A stretch of DNA of 13,338 nucleotides from JACTOJ01 sp032335695 (lineage in GTDB: Bacteria > Bacillota > Clostridia > Clostridiales > Clostridiaceae), in the NCBI RefSeq assembly GCF_032335695.1, contig NZ_JACTOJ010000051.1, positions 1 through 13,338 on the forward strand. Direction: 5' to 3'. A program made the position numbers and the translations under genes. Positions 6,642 to 12,804 of the stretch are shown here, piece after piece. The first letter of the stretch is position 1; each line of letters opens with the position of its first letter. Below the pieces are notes generated by a model. That model searched no databases, was not told the origin of the DNA, and saw nothing but the letters and a program-made list of their open reading frames with translations.

Positions 6642-8126
6642 ATGTCAATTAATTCTATTGGGCCGTCAACGGTATATTCAAATAATAATAATATAACTAT
6701 TAAGCAACCACCTGATAATTCTTGTGAGTATGCTAAAGGACCTATTGGATGTTTACACATTGATCCAGCAACAGGAAAACTCACAGAGGTTGTAGCGGGA
6801 GAAGACACAATACCAGCAGCTAATTTTGATAAAAGTAAAATTTACGTGGAAGATGCTATAGTGCGATATGATTATAATACTGGAGAAAATGAATTTGTTA
6901 CCTATAATAGCAAAGGAGAAATGAATGGACCTAGTTCTTCAACAGATACATACTCTGGTGTTTTCTCTTTAAGTAATAGAGGGGAGTCTTCTCAGCAAAA
7001 AATCTTTGATGACCTTGATACTTCGTTTTCTGCCTATGAACCAGTAAGCAATAATATTCCCCAAAACAGAGAAACATTAGCTGAGTACGATGAGGAGTCT
7101 GATAAAGTACAAGCTGAAAATCAAAAGATGCAAAGTCAATATGAAGCAGTATTACATCAATATGATGGATATTCAACACCAATTGCAGATTGTATGAATA
7201 CTTATCTTTCAGGGCTTCAAAATCAGAACATTCATAGTGCAGCTAACAATTTGACAGATGTACCTACAGGTGATGGAAATTATCTTGCAGAATCCATAGT
7301 AGCCTATGATAAGGCAAAAACAGAGATTCAAGATACCTATTCAAGTGATAATATAGCAAAACGAGCAAAAGAACAAGGAATTAGCGATATAGATGGCTAT
7401 ACTAAACAGCAGCAAACTAAGGAAAAAGCAGAATTGCAAAACCTTAACCAATACTATTCTAAAGCTACAGGCGAAAACATTGATGCACAAGCTAACAGTC
7501 TAAATACATTTTTTAACGGTGCTAAATCTATTAATGACCCTAATGAAACGTCTATCAGCAATTCACTTGTAGATATGGAGAAGCAACTTTTCTCCGTATA
7601 TAGTCAGTTTAAACAAGATAATAATATTGACTATTCTAATGAAAGTGTAGAAGATATTGCAAAGAAGTTTGAAGACTATAGCCAAGGTAAGATAACTGCG
7701 ACAGCAGATATTTCTGGAACAAGCTTCACCTATAAAGATATAGTTTCTGCTGGAGAGGTTCTTAATGATTCGTTTGCAGTTTCAAATACAAGCAATACAG
7801 TTGATGCTTATAAGGCAGCACTAGGAAATTCAGAAGTCTCTTATGTTGCGGTGCATGACATGACAAATTCTGCTGGGACACTTCTGTTACAAGAGTATAA
7901 CAAGCATATTTATAATCAAGAAAGCAGTGCAAACAAAGACATAGACACAGAGTATTCTAATGAAGCATATAAACAGCTTAAAAATTTAGATATTTCTAGT
8001 GCTAATGCATTTCAAAATAGCTTTAATAATGCTTTACAGACATATTTTGAAAATGGCTATGATAATAGTTATGCAAAGGAACTTCAAAGTTCATTTACTA
8101 CCTTTGTAAAACAATTTTTAAGATAA
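6642..8126 (+). CDS. Conserved-looking protein of unknown function, 494 residues
   Basis: An intact frame with a strong ribosome site (TTGGAGG, six to seven bases before ATG). The protein is hydrophilic, rich in Asn, Ser, Gln and Tyr, with no signal peptide and no membrane segment. It opens MSINSIGPSTVYSNNNN, and the two close cysteines (C24, C33) flank EYAKGPIG. Residues 40-95 look like a small beta domain (HIDPATGKLTEVVAGED, RYDYNTGENEF). The rest is mostly helical, with heptad-like stretches around 155-175 (KVQAENQKMQSQYEAVLHQY) and a helical C-terminus ending QSSFTTFVKQFLR. The short MSI-x-S opening recalls flagellar or exported non-classical proteins, but that is only an impression. I do not recognise the family. 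It is divergent from the frameshifted gene, sharing a 180-bp AT-rich intergenic region with a minus-strand TATAAT (6508-6513). Confidence 0.8.
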   Translation: MSINSIGPSTVYSNNNNITIKQPPDNSCEYAKGPIGCLHIDPATGKLTEVVAGEDTIPAANFDKSKIYVEDAIVRYDYNTGENEFVTYNSKGEMNGPSSSTDTYSGVFSLSNRGESSQQKIFDDLDTSFSAYEPVSNNIPQNRETLAEYDEESDKVQAENQKMQSQYEAVLHQYDGYSTPIADCMNTYLSGLQNQNIHSAANNLTDVPTGDGNYLAESIVAYDKAKTEIQDTYSSDNIAKRAKEQGISDIDGYTKQQQTKEKAELQNLNQYYSKATGENIDAQANSLNTFFNGAKSINDPNETSISNSLVDMEKQLFSVYSQFKQDNNIDYSNESVEDIAKKFEDYSQGKITATADISGTSFTYKDIVSAGEVLNDSFAVSNTSNTVDAYKAALGNSEVSYVAVHDMTNSAGTLLLQEYNKHIYNQESSANKDIDTEYSNEAYKQLKNLDISSANAFQNSFNNALQTYFENGYDNSYAKELQSSFTTFVKQFLR

Positions 8127-8139
8127 GTCCTGTAGAGAT

Positions 8140-8289
8140 ATGTGGAAAATAATAGAAGTTAATGTATCTAAATAAGGTCAGAGAACTAGAGACCCAGAAA
8201 AGTATTATTTAGCGATATCATCACAAAGAGATGAGTTGCCAAATAACTTGAAAATAACCAATCAAGATGTAGTAAATGATTTAATTTAA
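8140..8289 (+). pseudogene. Small ORF interrupted by one TAA
   Basis: From ATG 8140 the frame reads MWKIIEVNVSK, then TAA at 8173, then GQRTRDPEKYYLAISSQRDE and LPNNLKITNQDVVNDLI to TAA at 8287. The sequence after the stop looks protein-like and ends exactly before the terminator at 8315. A CAA-to-TAA change would explain the break. The ribosome site is weak. It would be the last gene after the 494-residue protein. Function unknown. Confidence 0.35.
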
Positions 8290-8314
8290 TATATTATAGT
8301 TAGTCAGTAGGATG

Positions 8315-8350
8315 CCTATGTTTATATAATAAAATTAACATAGGTTTTAC
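8315..8350 (+). terminator. Intrinsic terminator of the 6642-8289 unit
   Basis: CCTATGTT (8315-8322) and AACATAGG (8337-8344) form a perfect 8-bp stem with a 14-base loop, followed by TTTTACTATT. Confidence 0.65.
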
Positions 8351-8370
8351 TATTATATAAAAATGTTATC

Positions 8371-8415
8371 CCTTACAACCGATACGGAGAACCGTATCAC
8401 AAATGACTGCGATTT
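8371..8415 (+). repeat. Dispersed hairpin repeat, copy 4
   Basis: The core GATACGG-AGAA-CCGTATC (8381-8398) is a perfect 7-bp stem; the T-T mismatch of the other copies is here an A-T pair. The tail ACAAATGAC is conserved and the left arm has diverged. One frame reads PYNRYGEPYHK then TGA. It lies just after the terminator. From here to about 8537 I see no gene, only a partial repetition of GGACTGT (8451 and 8477). Confidence 0.7.
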
Positions 8416-8537
8416 CGATGAGGGCGTTGGAAATACTGTATATTACAGGGGACTGTTCTGCATTTTAAGATATAGGACTGTCCACTGTTTTTGTAGCTAT
8501 AACTTGAAACGGTTTAATTTGTAGTATTAATTGAAGG

Positions 8538-8767
8538 TGCAGCCATTTCAGGTATATAATATTTGAAAAGGCCTTCAAAAGCGTAGATTAACTCTTGCTG
8601 CAATAGAAGTGAAAAATACACAGGATAGACTTCTGGATATAGCGTTAAAGTATGGATTTTCCTGTCAAGAAAGTTTTACAAGGGCTTTTGTAGATGCTTA
8701 TGGATATACACCCAATCAATATAGAAAGACTTTGGCAACTATTCAGTTATATGTGAGACCTAATTAG
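8538..8767 (+). pseudogene. AraC-family regulator, C-terminal remnant
   Basis: CSHFRYIIFEKAF (frame of 8538) matches the first HTH region of AraC proteins. After a frame change near 8576 comes KRRLTLAAIEVKNTQDRLLD, then IALKYGFSCQESFTRAF and GYTPNQYRKT, the second HTH and closing motif, ending at TAG 8765-8767. There is no start codon, and the piece between the two HTH segments is shortened. It is closest in this window to the HTH of the 3488 gene. The remnant runs straight into ABC-transporter sequence, so this is a deletion scar. Confidence 0.75.
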
Positions 8768-9012
8768 TACAAGATACTCCTGTTCTTATACTTGATGAAC
8801 CTTTTACTGGGATGGATAAAAAGTTATATAAGATGTTGTTGGAGGAGCCTTTAAAGCTTAAGGAAAAGACTATTATAATGACTACACATGATATACAGGA
8901 CGGACTTGATAACTTTGATGAAGTTATCTTTATGGATAATAGAGAAATAATTGAAAAAGGTGAGTTTAGTAAGCTATGTGATACGGAGAATTTTGTTAGA
9001 TTAACCAAATAA
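8764..9012 (+). pseudogene. ABC transporter ATP-binding protein, C-terminal remnant
   Basis: From the junction the frame reads VQDTPVLILDEPFTGMD (Walker B and D-loop), then the H-loop in KTIIMTTHDIQDGLDNFDEV and a normal C-terminus GEFSKLCDTENFVRLTK. Walker A, the Q-loop and the LSGGQ signature, about the first two thirds, are missing. An internal ATG at 8812 would begin after Walker B, so no active ATPase can result. The DNA switches from AraC to ABC sequence within about four bases (8763-8767). Confidence 0.85.
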
Positions 9013-9039
9013 GATTATTTCACTATGGAGAGGCAAAAC

Positions 9040-9066
9040 ATGAATAATTCATTTATTCTAACATAA
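9040..9066 (+). pseudogene. Start of a lost ABC permease gene (eight codons)
   Basis: GGAGAGG (9027-9033) and ATG at 9040 lie 28 bases after the ATPase stop, where an ABC operon normally has its permease. Only MNNSFILT and a stop remain. The last bases overlap the 3' end of the convergent XRE gene, so the junction lies at about 9050-9066. The identity as permease is inferred from position only. Confidence 0.45.
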
Positions 9067-9871
9067 GCTGCTTTAATTTATTTTTGGTATAATCATCTAT
9101 AGGCATTTGGATGGTAACGCTTGCTCCCTCTATTTCTGTAGATTTAAATGAAATATAGCTTAGGTATAAGCTTCCTACTAAAGGGTGATGTAAAAGCTTT
9201 TGCCCTTCTGGCGTTCCCATAATACCTTGGTTGTTCCACCATTTGTTAAATAGAGGATTTTTTTCATTTAATTCATTTATAATTTCATTTATTTTAGTAT
9301 CATTTTCATAATATTTATAATTTGCCCTCAATTGTTCAACGCGTAATTTAGAATGTCCCTCCCAATTATCTAGTAGTTCCTTTAGATAATTATCATTAAA
9401 AGCTCTCCAAACGGAATTCCTTTCTTTTTCATTCATTTCTGCATAATTGCCATATACCTTTAGAGCTGCCTGGTTCCATCCAATTATTGTGGATTTGCTA
9501 TCGGTGACATAAGCTATATTAGGATTTTGACTATCTAAGAATTTTTGTAATGTATTCGAAATGGCAGCTGGAGCAGAGTGTTCCATGGGCAATTTTTTAT
9601 CTGACAAATCAAATAAGTATCTTTTTTCTTCACTATTTAATTGAAAAACTCTACTCAAAGAGAGTAGCACATCTATCGATGGATTAACATCTTGACCTTG
9701 TTCAATGCGCACATACCAGTCAATACTTACTCCAGCTAAATCCGCAACTTCTTCCCTTTTTAGCCCTTCTACCCTTCTCTTTTTATTGAATTTGAGTCCA
9801 AATTGTTCTGGTCTCAATGTAGATCTTTTCTTTTTTAAAAATAATCCGAGTTCCTTGCTTTTAGATATCAT
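9053..9871 (-). CDS. XRE-family regulator with MmyB-like ligand-binding domain
   Basis: 272 residues, with AGGAGAG six bases before the ATG at 9871. Residues 8-82 contain a Cro/C1-type HTH (KREEVADLAGVSIDWYVRIE, then GQDVNPSIDVLLSLSRVFQL). Residues 105-270 match the PAS-like MmyB domain (PNIAYVTDSKSTIIGWNQAA, NSVWRAF, a late HHPLVGSLYLSY, and VTIQMPIDD). Known for the family: single-component regulators, often divergent from the transporter or oxidoreductase gene they control, with a fatty-acid-like ligand described for one member. That predicts the MFS gene at 10360, and perhaps the nitroreductase, as targets. A minus-strand TATAAT (9896-9901) sits 24 bases upstream of the start, but its upstream half was displaced by the 297-bp insertion. 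Confidence 0.92.
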   Translation of the reverse strand: MISKSKELGLFLKKKRSTLRPEQFGLKFNKKRRVEGLKREEVADLAGVSIDWYVRIEQGQDVNPSIDVLLSLSRVFQLNSEEKRYLFDLSDKKLPMEHSAPAAISNTLQKFLDSQNPNIAYVTDSKSTIIGWNQAALKVYGNYAEMNEKERNSVWRAFNDNYLKELLDNWEGHSKLRVEQLRANYKYYENDTKINEIINELNEKNPLFNKWWNNQGIMGTPEGQKLLHHPLVGSLYLSYISFKSTEIEGASVTIQMPIDDYTKNKLKQLMLE

Positions 9872-9902
9872 TACAATCTCTCCTAGTTATATTTAATTAT
9901 AA

Positions 9903-10199
9903 GGTTCTGTTTTAAATCAGTGTTGATTTTTACGCTGATTTAAAATTTCCTTCAGTACGGGAGGCTATGTTTTAAAATGTTGATATTATCGTTTGAGTTC
10001 TAGGAACTCTTAGGGATTGCGACTTATAATTGGCGTAATTTTGCACAGGACGGGCAAAGCAATTTTAGCGCCATGGAGGGGCACAATAAAATTGGTAGCC
10101 GATTATAACAAAGCAGCCCCTAGAGTTACTCACATGGGTTCTGAAAGAAACCATGCCAGACGAAAAACGCCTTTATCAACATCCTTTTAAAACATAGTC
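9903..10199. mobile_element. Non-autonomous transposon (MITE-like), 297 bp, with 8-bp target duplication
   Basis: AATTATAA occurs on both sides (9895-9902 and 10200-10207). The ends, GGTTCTGTTTTAAATCAG (9903-9920) continuing to GTGTTGAT, and the complement of the right end, GACTATGTTTTAAAAGGATG continuing to TTGAT, match at 18 of 25 positions without gaps. A second left-end-like copy lies inside at 9963-9985 (CTATGTTTTAAAA then TGTTGATA). There is no transposase frame. An 8-bp duplication and GG-starting ends are known for IS1595 and IS6 family elements; the assignment is a guess. It separates the XRE gene from the MFS gene and cuts the XRE promoter. Confidence 0.75.
9995..10155 (+). other. 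Highly structured interior of the transposon, possible RNA
   Basis: Nested complements are: AACTCTTAGGG (10005-10015) with CCCTAGAGTT (10118-10127); TTATAATTGGC (10024-10034) with GCCGATTATAA (10098-10108), fully paired with one wobble; and CAATTTT (10060-10066) with AAAATTG (10088-10094). A further hairpin CATGGGTT/AAACCATG (10133-10155) follows. GAGTTC/GAACTC (9995-10009) competes with the first stem. The interior is less AT-rich than its surroundings and has no long frame. Such a folded cargo recalls transposon-borne RNAs, but I cannot name a family. The strand is assumed from these pairings. Confidence 0.45.
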
Positions 10200-10359
10200 A
10201 ATTATAAAGGATGATATGAACAATTTACAAAGTCATTTTACAAATTGCTTCACAGCCTATAAACATAGCATTATTAATCATAGGATAACTTAGCGTCTAT
10301 TTAAAATAATGATTTCATTATACACTATATTCATAACTTATAGAGAGGAAGATGTGAAA

Positions 10360-11601
10360 ATGAATAGAGATTTGAAAAACAGAAATTTTTCAAACAAATT
10401 ATTATTAATCTTATTAATTATTTGCGCAATTATAGTAGCTAATTTGTACTACGATCAGGTCTTATTAACCAATATATCCCATGACTTTTTTATATCCATT
10501 TCATCATCTGGTAAGCTTGTAACAGCTATACAGATAGGCTATACCATGGGATTATTGTTTGTTGTTCCATTAGGAGATAGGTATAGCAGAAAACTGTTAA
10601 TCATTTTAAGTATTATTTGTTCAGCTGCATTGTTATATTTAATGACTTTAGTATCTACCTTTAATTTAATAGTAATTGTAGGATTTTTTATGGGTCTTTC
10701 CAGTGTTTCAGCACAGCTTATAATCCCATTTGTTTCCTCAAATATTTCTTCAGAAAAACGAGGTATAATAGTTGGTCACCTATTAACTGGAGTATTTCTT
10801 GGAGTTCTACTCGGCAGAGTATTAGGCGGAGTTGTTGGCCAATTACTGGGATGGAGAGCAGTTCATGAATCTGCAGCAATAGTTTTATTGATTTTTGCAG
10901 TATACTTATATTATTCTCTTCCAAATGATAATGTAAAAAAAGAAAATTCATATAAAAATATCATATTATCCTTGCCGCCATTATTAAAAAAAGAGAAGAC
11001 ATTAAGAGAAACAATAGTTTTTGGTGCTGCTGCATTTTGTGCATTCAATATTTTCTGGGTTTCCTTGTCCTTTGTTTTAGAAGGTCATCCATATAATTAT
11101 GGAAGTGCCATAGTTGGACTCTTTGGTTTCTTAGGGATAGCAGGCGCATTAGCAGCTGGCTTCTCAGGAAAACTTACAAACAGCAAAAATGTAAGCTTAT
11201 GGAACCTTCTTGCTTTAGCCATCATGTTTATTTCTTTTTTAATCTTAGGCGTAGGCTGGTCTAAACTTATAATAATAATTATTATAACCTTTACTTTAGA
11301 TGTTGGTTCAAGAATGAATATGTCCCTAAACCAAGGACGAATTTATAAGCTTAATCCACAAAATCATAGCCGATTAAATTCTCTTTACATGGTGGGATAT
11401 TACCTAGGAGGATCCCTTGGTTCATGGATAAGTACCTCTGTATATCATTCATTTAATGTTATTGGAATTACAATTGCAAGTTGTATTGTGCTTTCACTAG
11501 CTTTTATTTATTATTTGGCTACTAATAATCCTTTAAATGGGAAAATCAGTACTAAGGCTTCAAATACATTTACCTCTAAAAATGAACGAGTACATCTGTA
11601 A
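10360..11601 (+). CDS. MFS transporter, 12-helix, probable drug or small-molecule exporter
   Basis: 413 residues from the ATG at 10360, which has AGAGGAAG upstream. The longer frame from 10309 adds 17 residues without a ribosome site. There are about twelve hydrophobic segments, beginning LLLILLIICAIIVANLYY. The loop between helices 2 and 3 has PLGDRYSRK (MFS motif A), and GVFLGVLLGRVLGGVVGQLL (about residues 145-164) is a glycine-rich motif like those of drug:H+ antiporters. A central loop follows near residue 190-215 (NDNVKKENSYKN). It is divergent from the XRE/MmyB regulator and 36 bases ahead of the ferredoxin-nitroreductase gene, so the two plus-strand genes are probably one operon. The substrate is unknown. 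Confidence 0.9.
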   Translation: MNRDLKNRNFSNKLLLILLIICAIIVANLYYDQVLLTNISHDFFISISSSGKLVTAIQIGYTMGLLFVVPLGDRYSRKLLIILSIICSAALLYLMTLVSTFNLIVIVGFFMGLSSVSAQLIIPFVSSNISSEKRGIIVGHLLTGVFLGVLLGRVLGGVVGQLLGWRAVHESAAIVLLIFAVYLYYSLPNDNVKKENSYKNIILSLPPLLKKEKTLRETIVFGAAAFCAFNIFWVSLSFVLEGHPYNYGSAIVGLFGFLGIAGALAAGFSGKLTNSKNVSLWNLLALAIMFISFLILGVGWSKLIIIIIITFTLDVGSRMNMSLNQGRIYKLNPQNHSRLNSLYMVGYYLGGSLGSWISTSVYHSFNVIGITIASCIVLSLAFIYYLATNNPLNGKISTKASNTFTSKNERVHL

Positions 11602-11637
11602 TTTTTAAAATGATTTAAAATAAAGGAGAAGATAAAA

Positions 11638-11835
11638 ATGAATTTGATAACTGTAAATCGAGAAAAATGTATCAAATGTGGTTTATGCGTAAATGAGTGC
11701 CCAGAACATGTAATAAGACTTGGAGAAAATGGTCCTGAAGAAGTTTGCTCCGAGGAGTGCATTGCCTGTGGCCATTGTGTAGCTATATGCCCAAGAGAAG
11801 CAATGGATAATGTAAAAGCGCCTTTATCCAATTAA
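11638..11835 (+). CDS. Two-cluster [4Fe-4S] ferredoxin module, 5' half of a split ferredoxin-nitroreductase gene
   Basis: 65 residues, AAAGGAGAAG before the ATG. Two classic cluster motifs: CIKCGLCVNECP (11-22) and CIACGHCVAICP (41-52 region), enough for two [4Fe-4S] centres. The frame ends with LSN-TAA, but the same frame stays open after the stop for 199 codons and encodes a nitroreductase. Fused ferredoxin-nitroreductase proteins of about 265 residues are common in clostridia. So this is best read as the N-terminal domain of such a protein, broken by a nonsense codon (TAA for a probable CAA). The ferredoxin part by itself could still fold. Confidence 0.88.
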   Translation: MNLITVNREKCIKCGLCVNECPEHVIRLGENGPEEVCSEECIACGHCVAICPREAMDNVKAPLSN

Positions 11836-12432
11836 ATCAGTTCAAAAAAATTTCCAAAACTAAAGCCTGAAGAGGCGGAGAACTTTCTTCGTTCAAGGCG
11901 CGCTATTCGTTCGTATAAAGAAACTCCTGTGCCAAGAGAAAAATTAATATCTCTTGTAAATGTTGCGCATTTTGCTCCTAGTGGGCATAATCTTCAAGGA
12001 ATATCCTTTGTTATCATTGATGATAGAAAAATACTTGATAAGGCTGTTAAACTTGTCATTGAAGAATTTGAAAAGAACAATGTATCAAGTAACTTTACGA
12101 AGCCATATCGTGAAACAGGTGTTGACACAATTTTGAGAGGCGCACCAAGCCTTGTCCTAGCAATATCTAATTCAGATTTTCCACGAGGAAGAGAAAATTC
12201 TATTCTTTCCTTAGCATATTTGGAACTATATGCCCCTACACTAGGATTAGGATCCTGTTGGGCTGGAATGTTTGAAAGAATTGCGATGAAGGATAATTCA
12301 CCATTAATTGAATTATTTAATATTCCTAATAATAAGAAAATCACTGGTGCTGTTATGGTTGGATATCCTAAATATAATTATTCAAGGCTAGTGGACAGAA
12401 ATCCAGTAGAGTTTACTTTTGTAAATCCTTAA
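11836..12432 (+). pseudogene. FMN nitroreductase domain, 3' half of the split gene
   Basis: In frame with the ferredoxin, directly after its TAA, the sequence reads KLKPEEAENFLRSRRAIRSY, where SRRAIRSY is the FMN-phosphate-binding start of nitroreductases. It continues through APSGHNLQ, ILRGAPSLVLAI, LGLGSCWAG and ITGAVMVGYPKY, to FVNP at 12432. These are all the usual nitroreductase landmarks. The only in-frame internal start is GTG at 11929; it has no ribosome site and would lose the SRRAIRSY motif. A translated product would therefore need readthrough of TAA or be inactive. Known role of the family: electron transfer from ferredoxin or NAD(P)H to nitro, quinone or similar compounds. Operon position with an exporter and an MmyB regulator suggests a detoxification set. 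Confidence 0.8.
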
Positions 12433-12448
12433 TATACTGCTAACAGGA

Positions 12449-12483
12449 AAGCCATCCACAGAAATGTGAATGGCTTTTTTTTA
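12449..12483 (+). terminator. Intrinsic terminator after the nitroreductase; group IIC intron target
   Basis: GCCATCCACA (12451-12460) pairs with TGTGAATGGC (12465-12474) with one C-A mismatch around a GAAA loop, followed by eight or more Ts. The intron 5' end begins right after the T-run at 12485. Confidence 0.9.
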
Positions 12484-12484
12484 T

Positions 12485-12590
12485 GTGCGCCCAGCATGGG
12501 CGTCAAATTGGCGGTGAAAGTTCACTGTGGGTTTGATAGTTGGAACCGCTAGCCCAAGGTTGAAATTCTTACCTGGGGAGGTCTGATAGA
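12485..12590 (+). mobile_element. Group II intron remnant, class C type, internally deleted
   Basis: The sequence begins GTGCGCCCAGCATGGGCG, the conserved 5' end of class C introns (compare GUGUGCCCGGCAUGGGUG of the Oceanobacillus iheyensis intron, from memory). It continues with GGTGAAAGT and CTAGCCCAAGG as in early domain I. It then jumps at about 12562 to TTCTTACCTGGGGAGGTCTG (12567-12586), which in full introns lies several hundred bases further on. No reverse-transcriptase frame or domain V/VI follows. From 12591 to 12804 I see only AT-rich DNA without a gene. The position directly behind a terminator hairpin is the known target preference of this class. Confidence 0.78.
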
Positions 12591-12804
12591 TAAATCATTA
12601 AAGAATGAAATTTCTAAATGATAACCTATATAGTGATATATAGATGAACTCGAAGATAAAGTAGAAGTGCACATCAAACGATAAAGAGATGCAAGTATTA
12701 TATTGAACTTGATATAGAACTGAGAAAGAGAGAATTGCGATTTGTAAGATATAAAAATAGCGAAGGATTATAATTAAGAGTAATAAATATAAAGAGTTTA
12801 GAAA

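Noticed and set aside
831..8415. CRISPR array
   Set aside because: Only four copies, 2-3 kb apart with genes between; no spacers and no cas genes.
831..8415. Repeat copies as group II intron domain V
   Set aside because: The TACGG-AGAA-CCGTA tip is reminiscent, but the catalytic AGC-type base and the lower domain V stem are missing.
8981..8990. GATACGGAGAA as a fifth copy of the repeat
   Set aside because: The match ends after AGAA, there is no CCGTATC arm, and it codes for the normal C-terminus of the ABC ATPase.
10309..10359. Earlier ATG for the MFS transporter
   Set aside because: No ribosome site before 10309, while AGAGGAAG is well placed for the ATG at 10360. The extra residues (MISLYTIFITYREEDVK) are not MFS-like.
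11511..11831. 106-codon minus-strand ORF
   Set aside because: Mirror of the MFS end and the ferredoxin coding region, whose cysteine motifs leave no doubt about the real strand.
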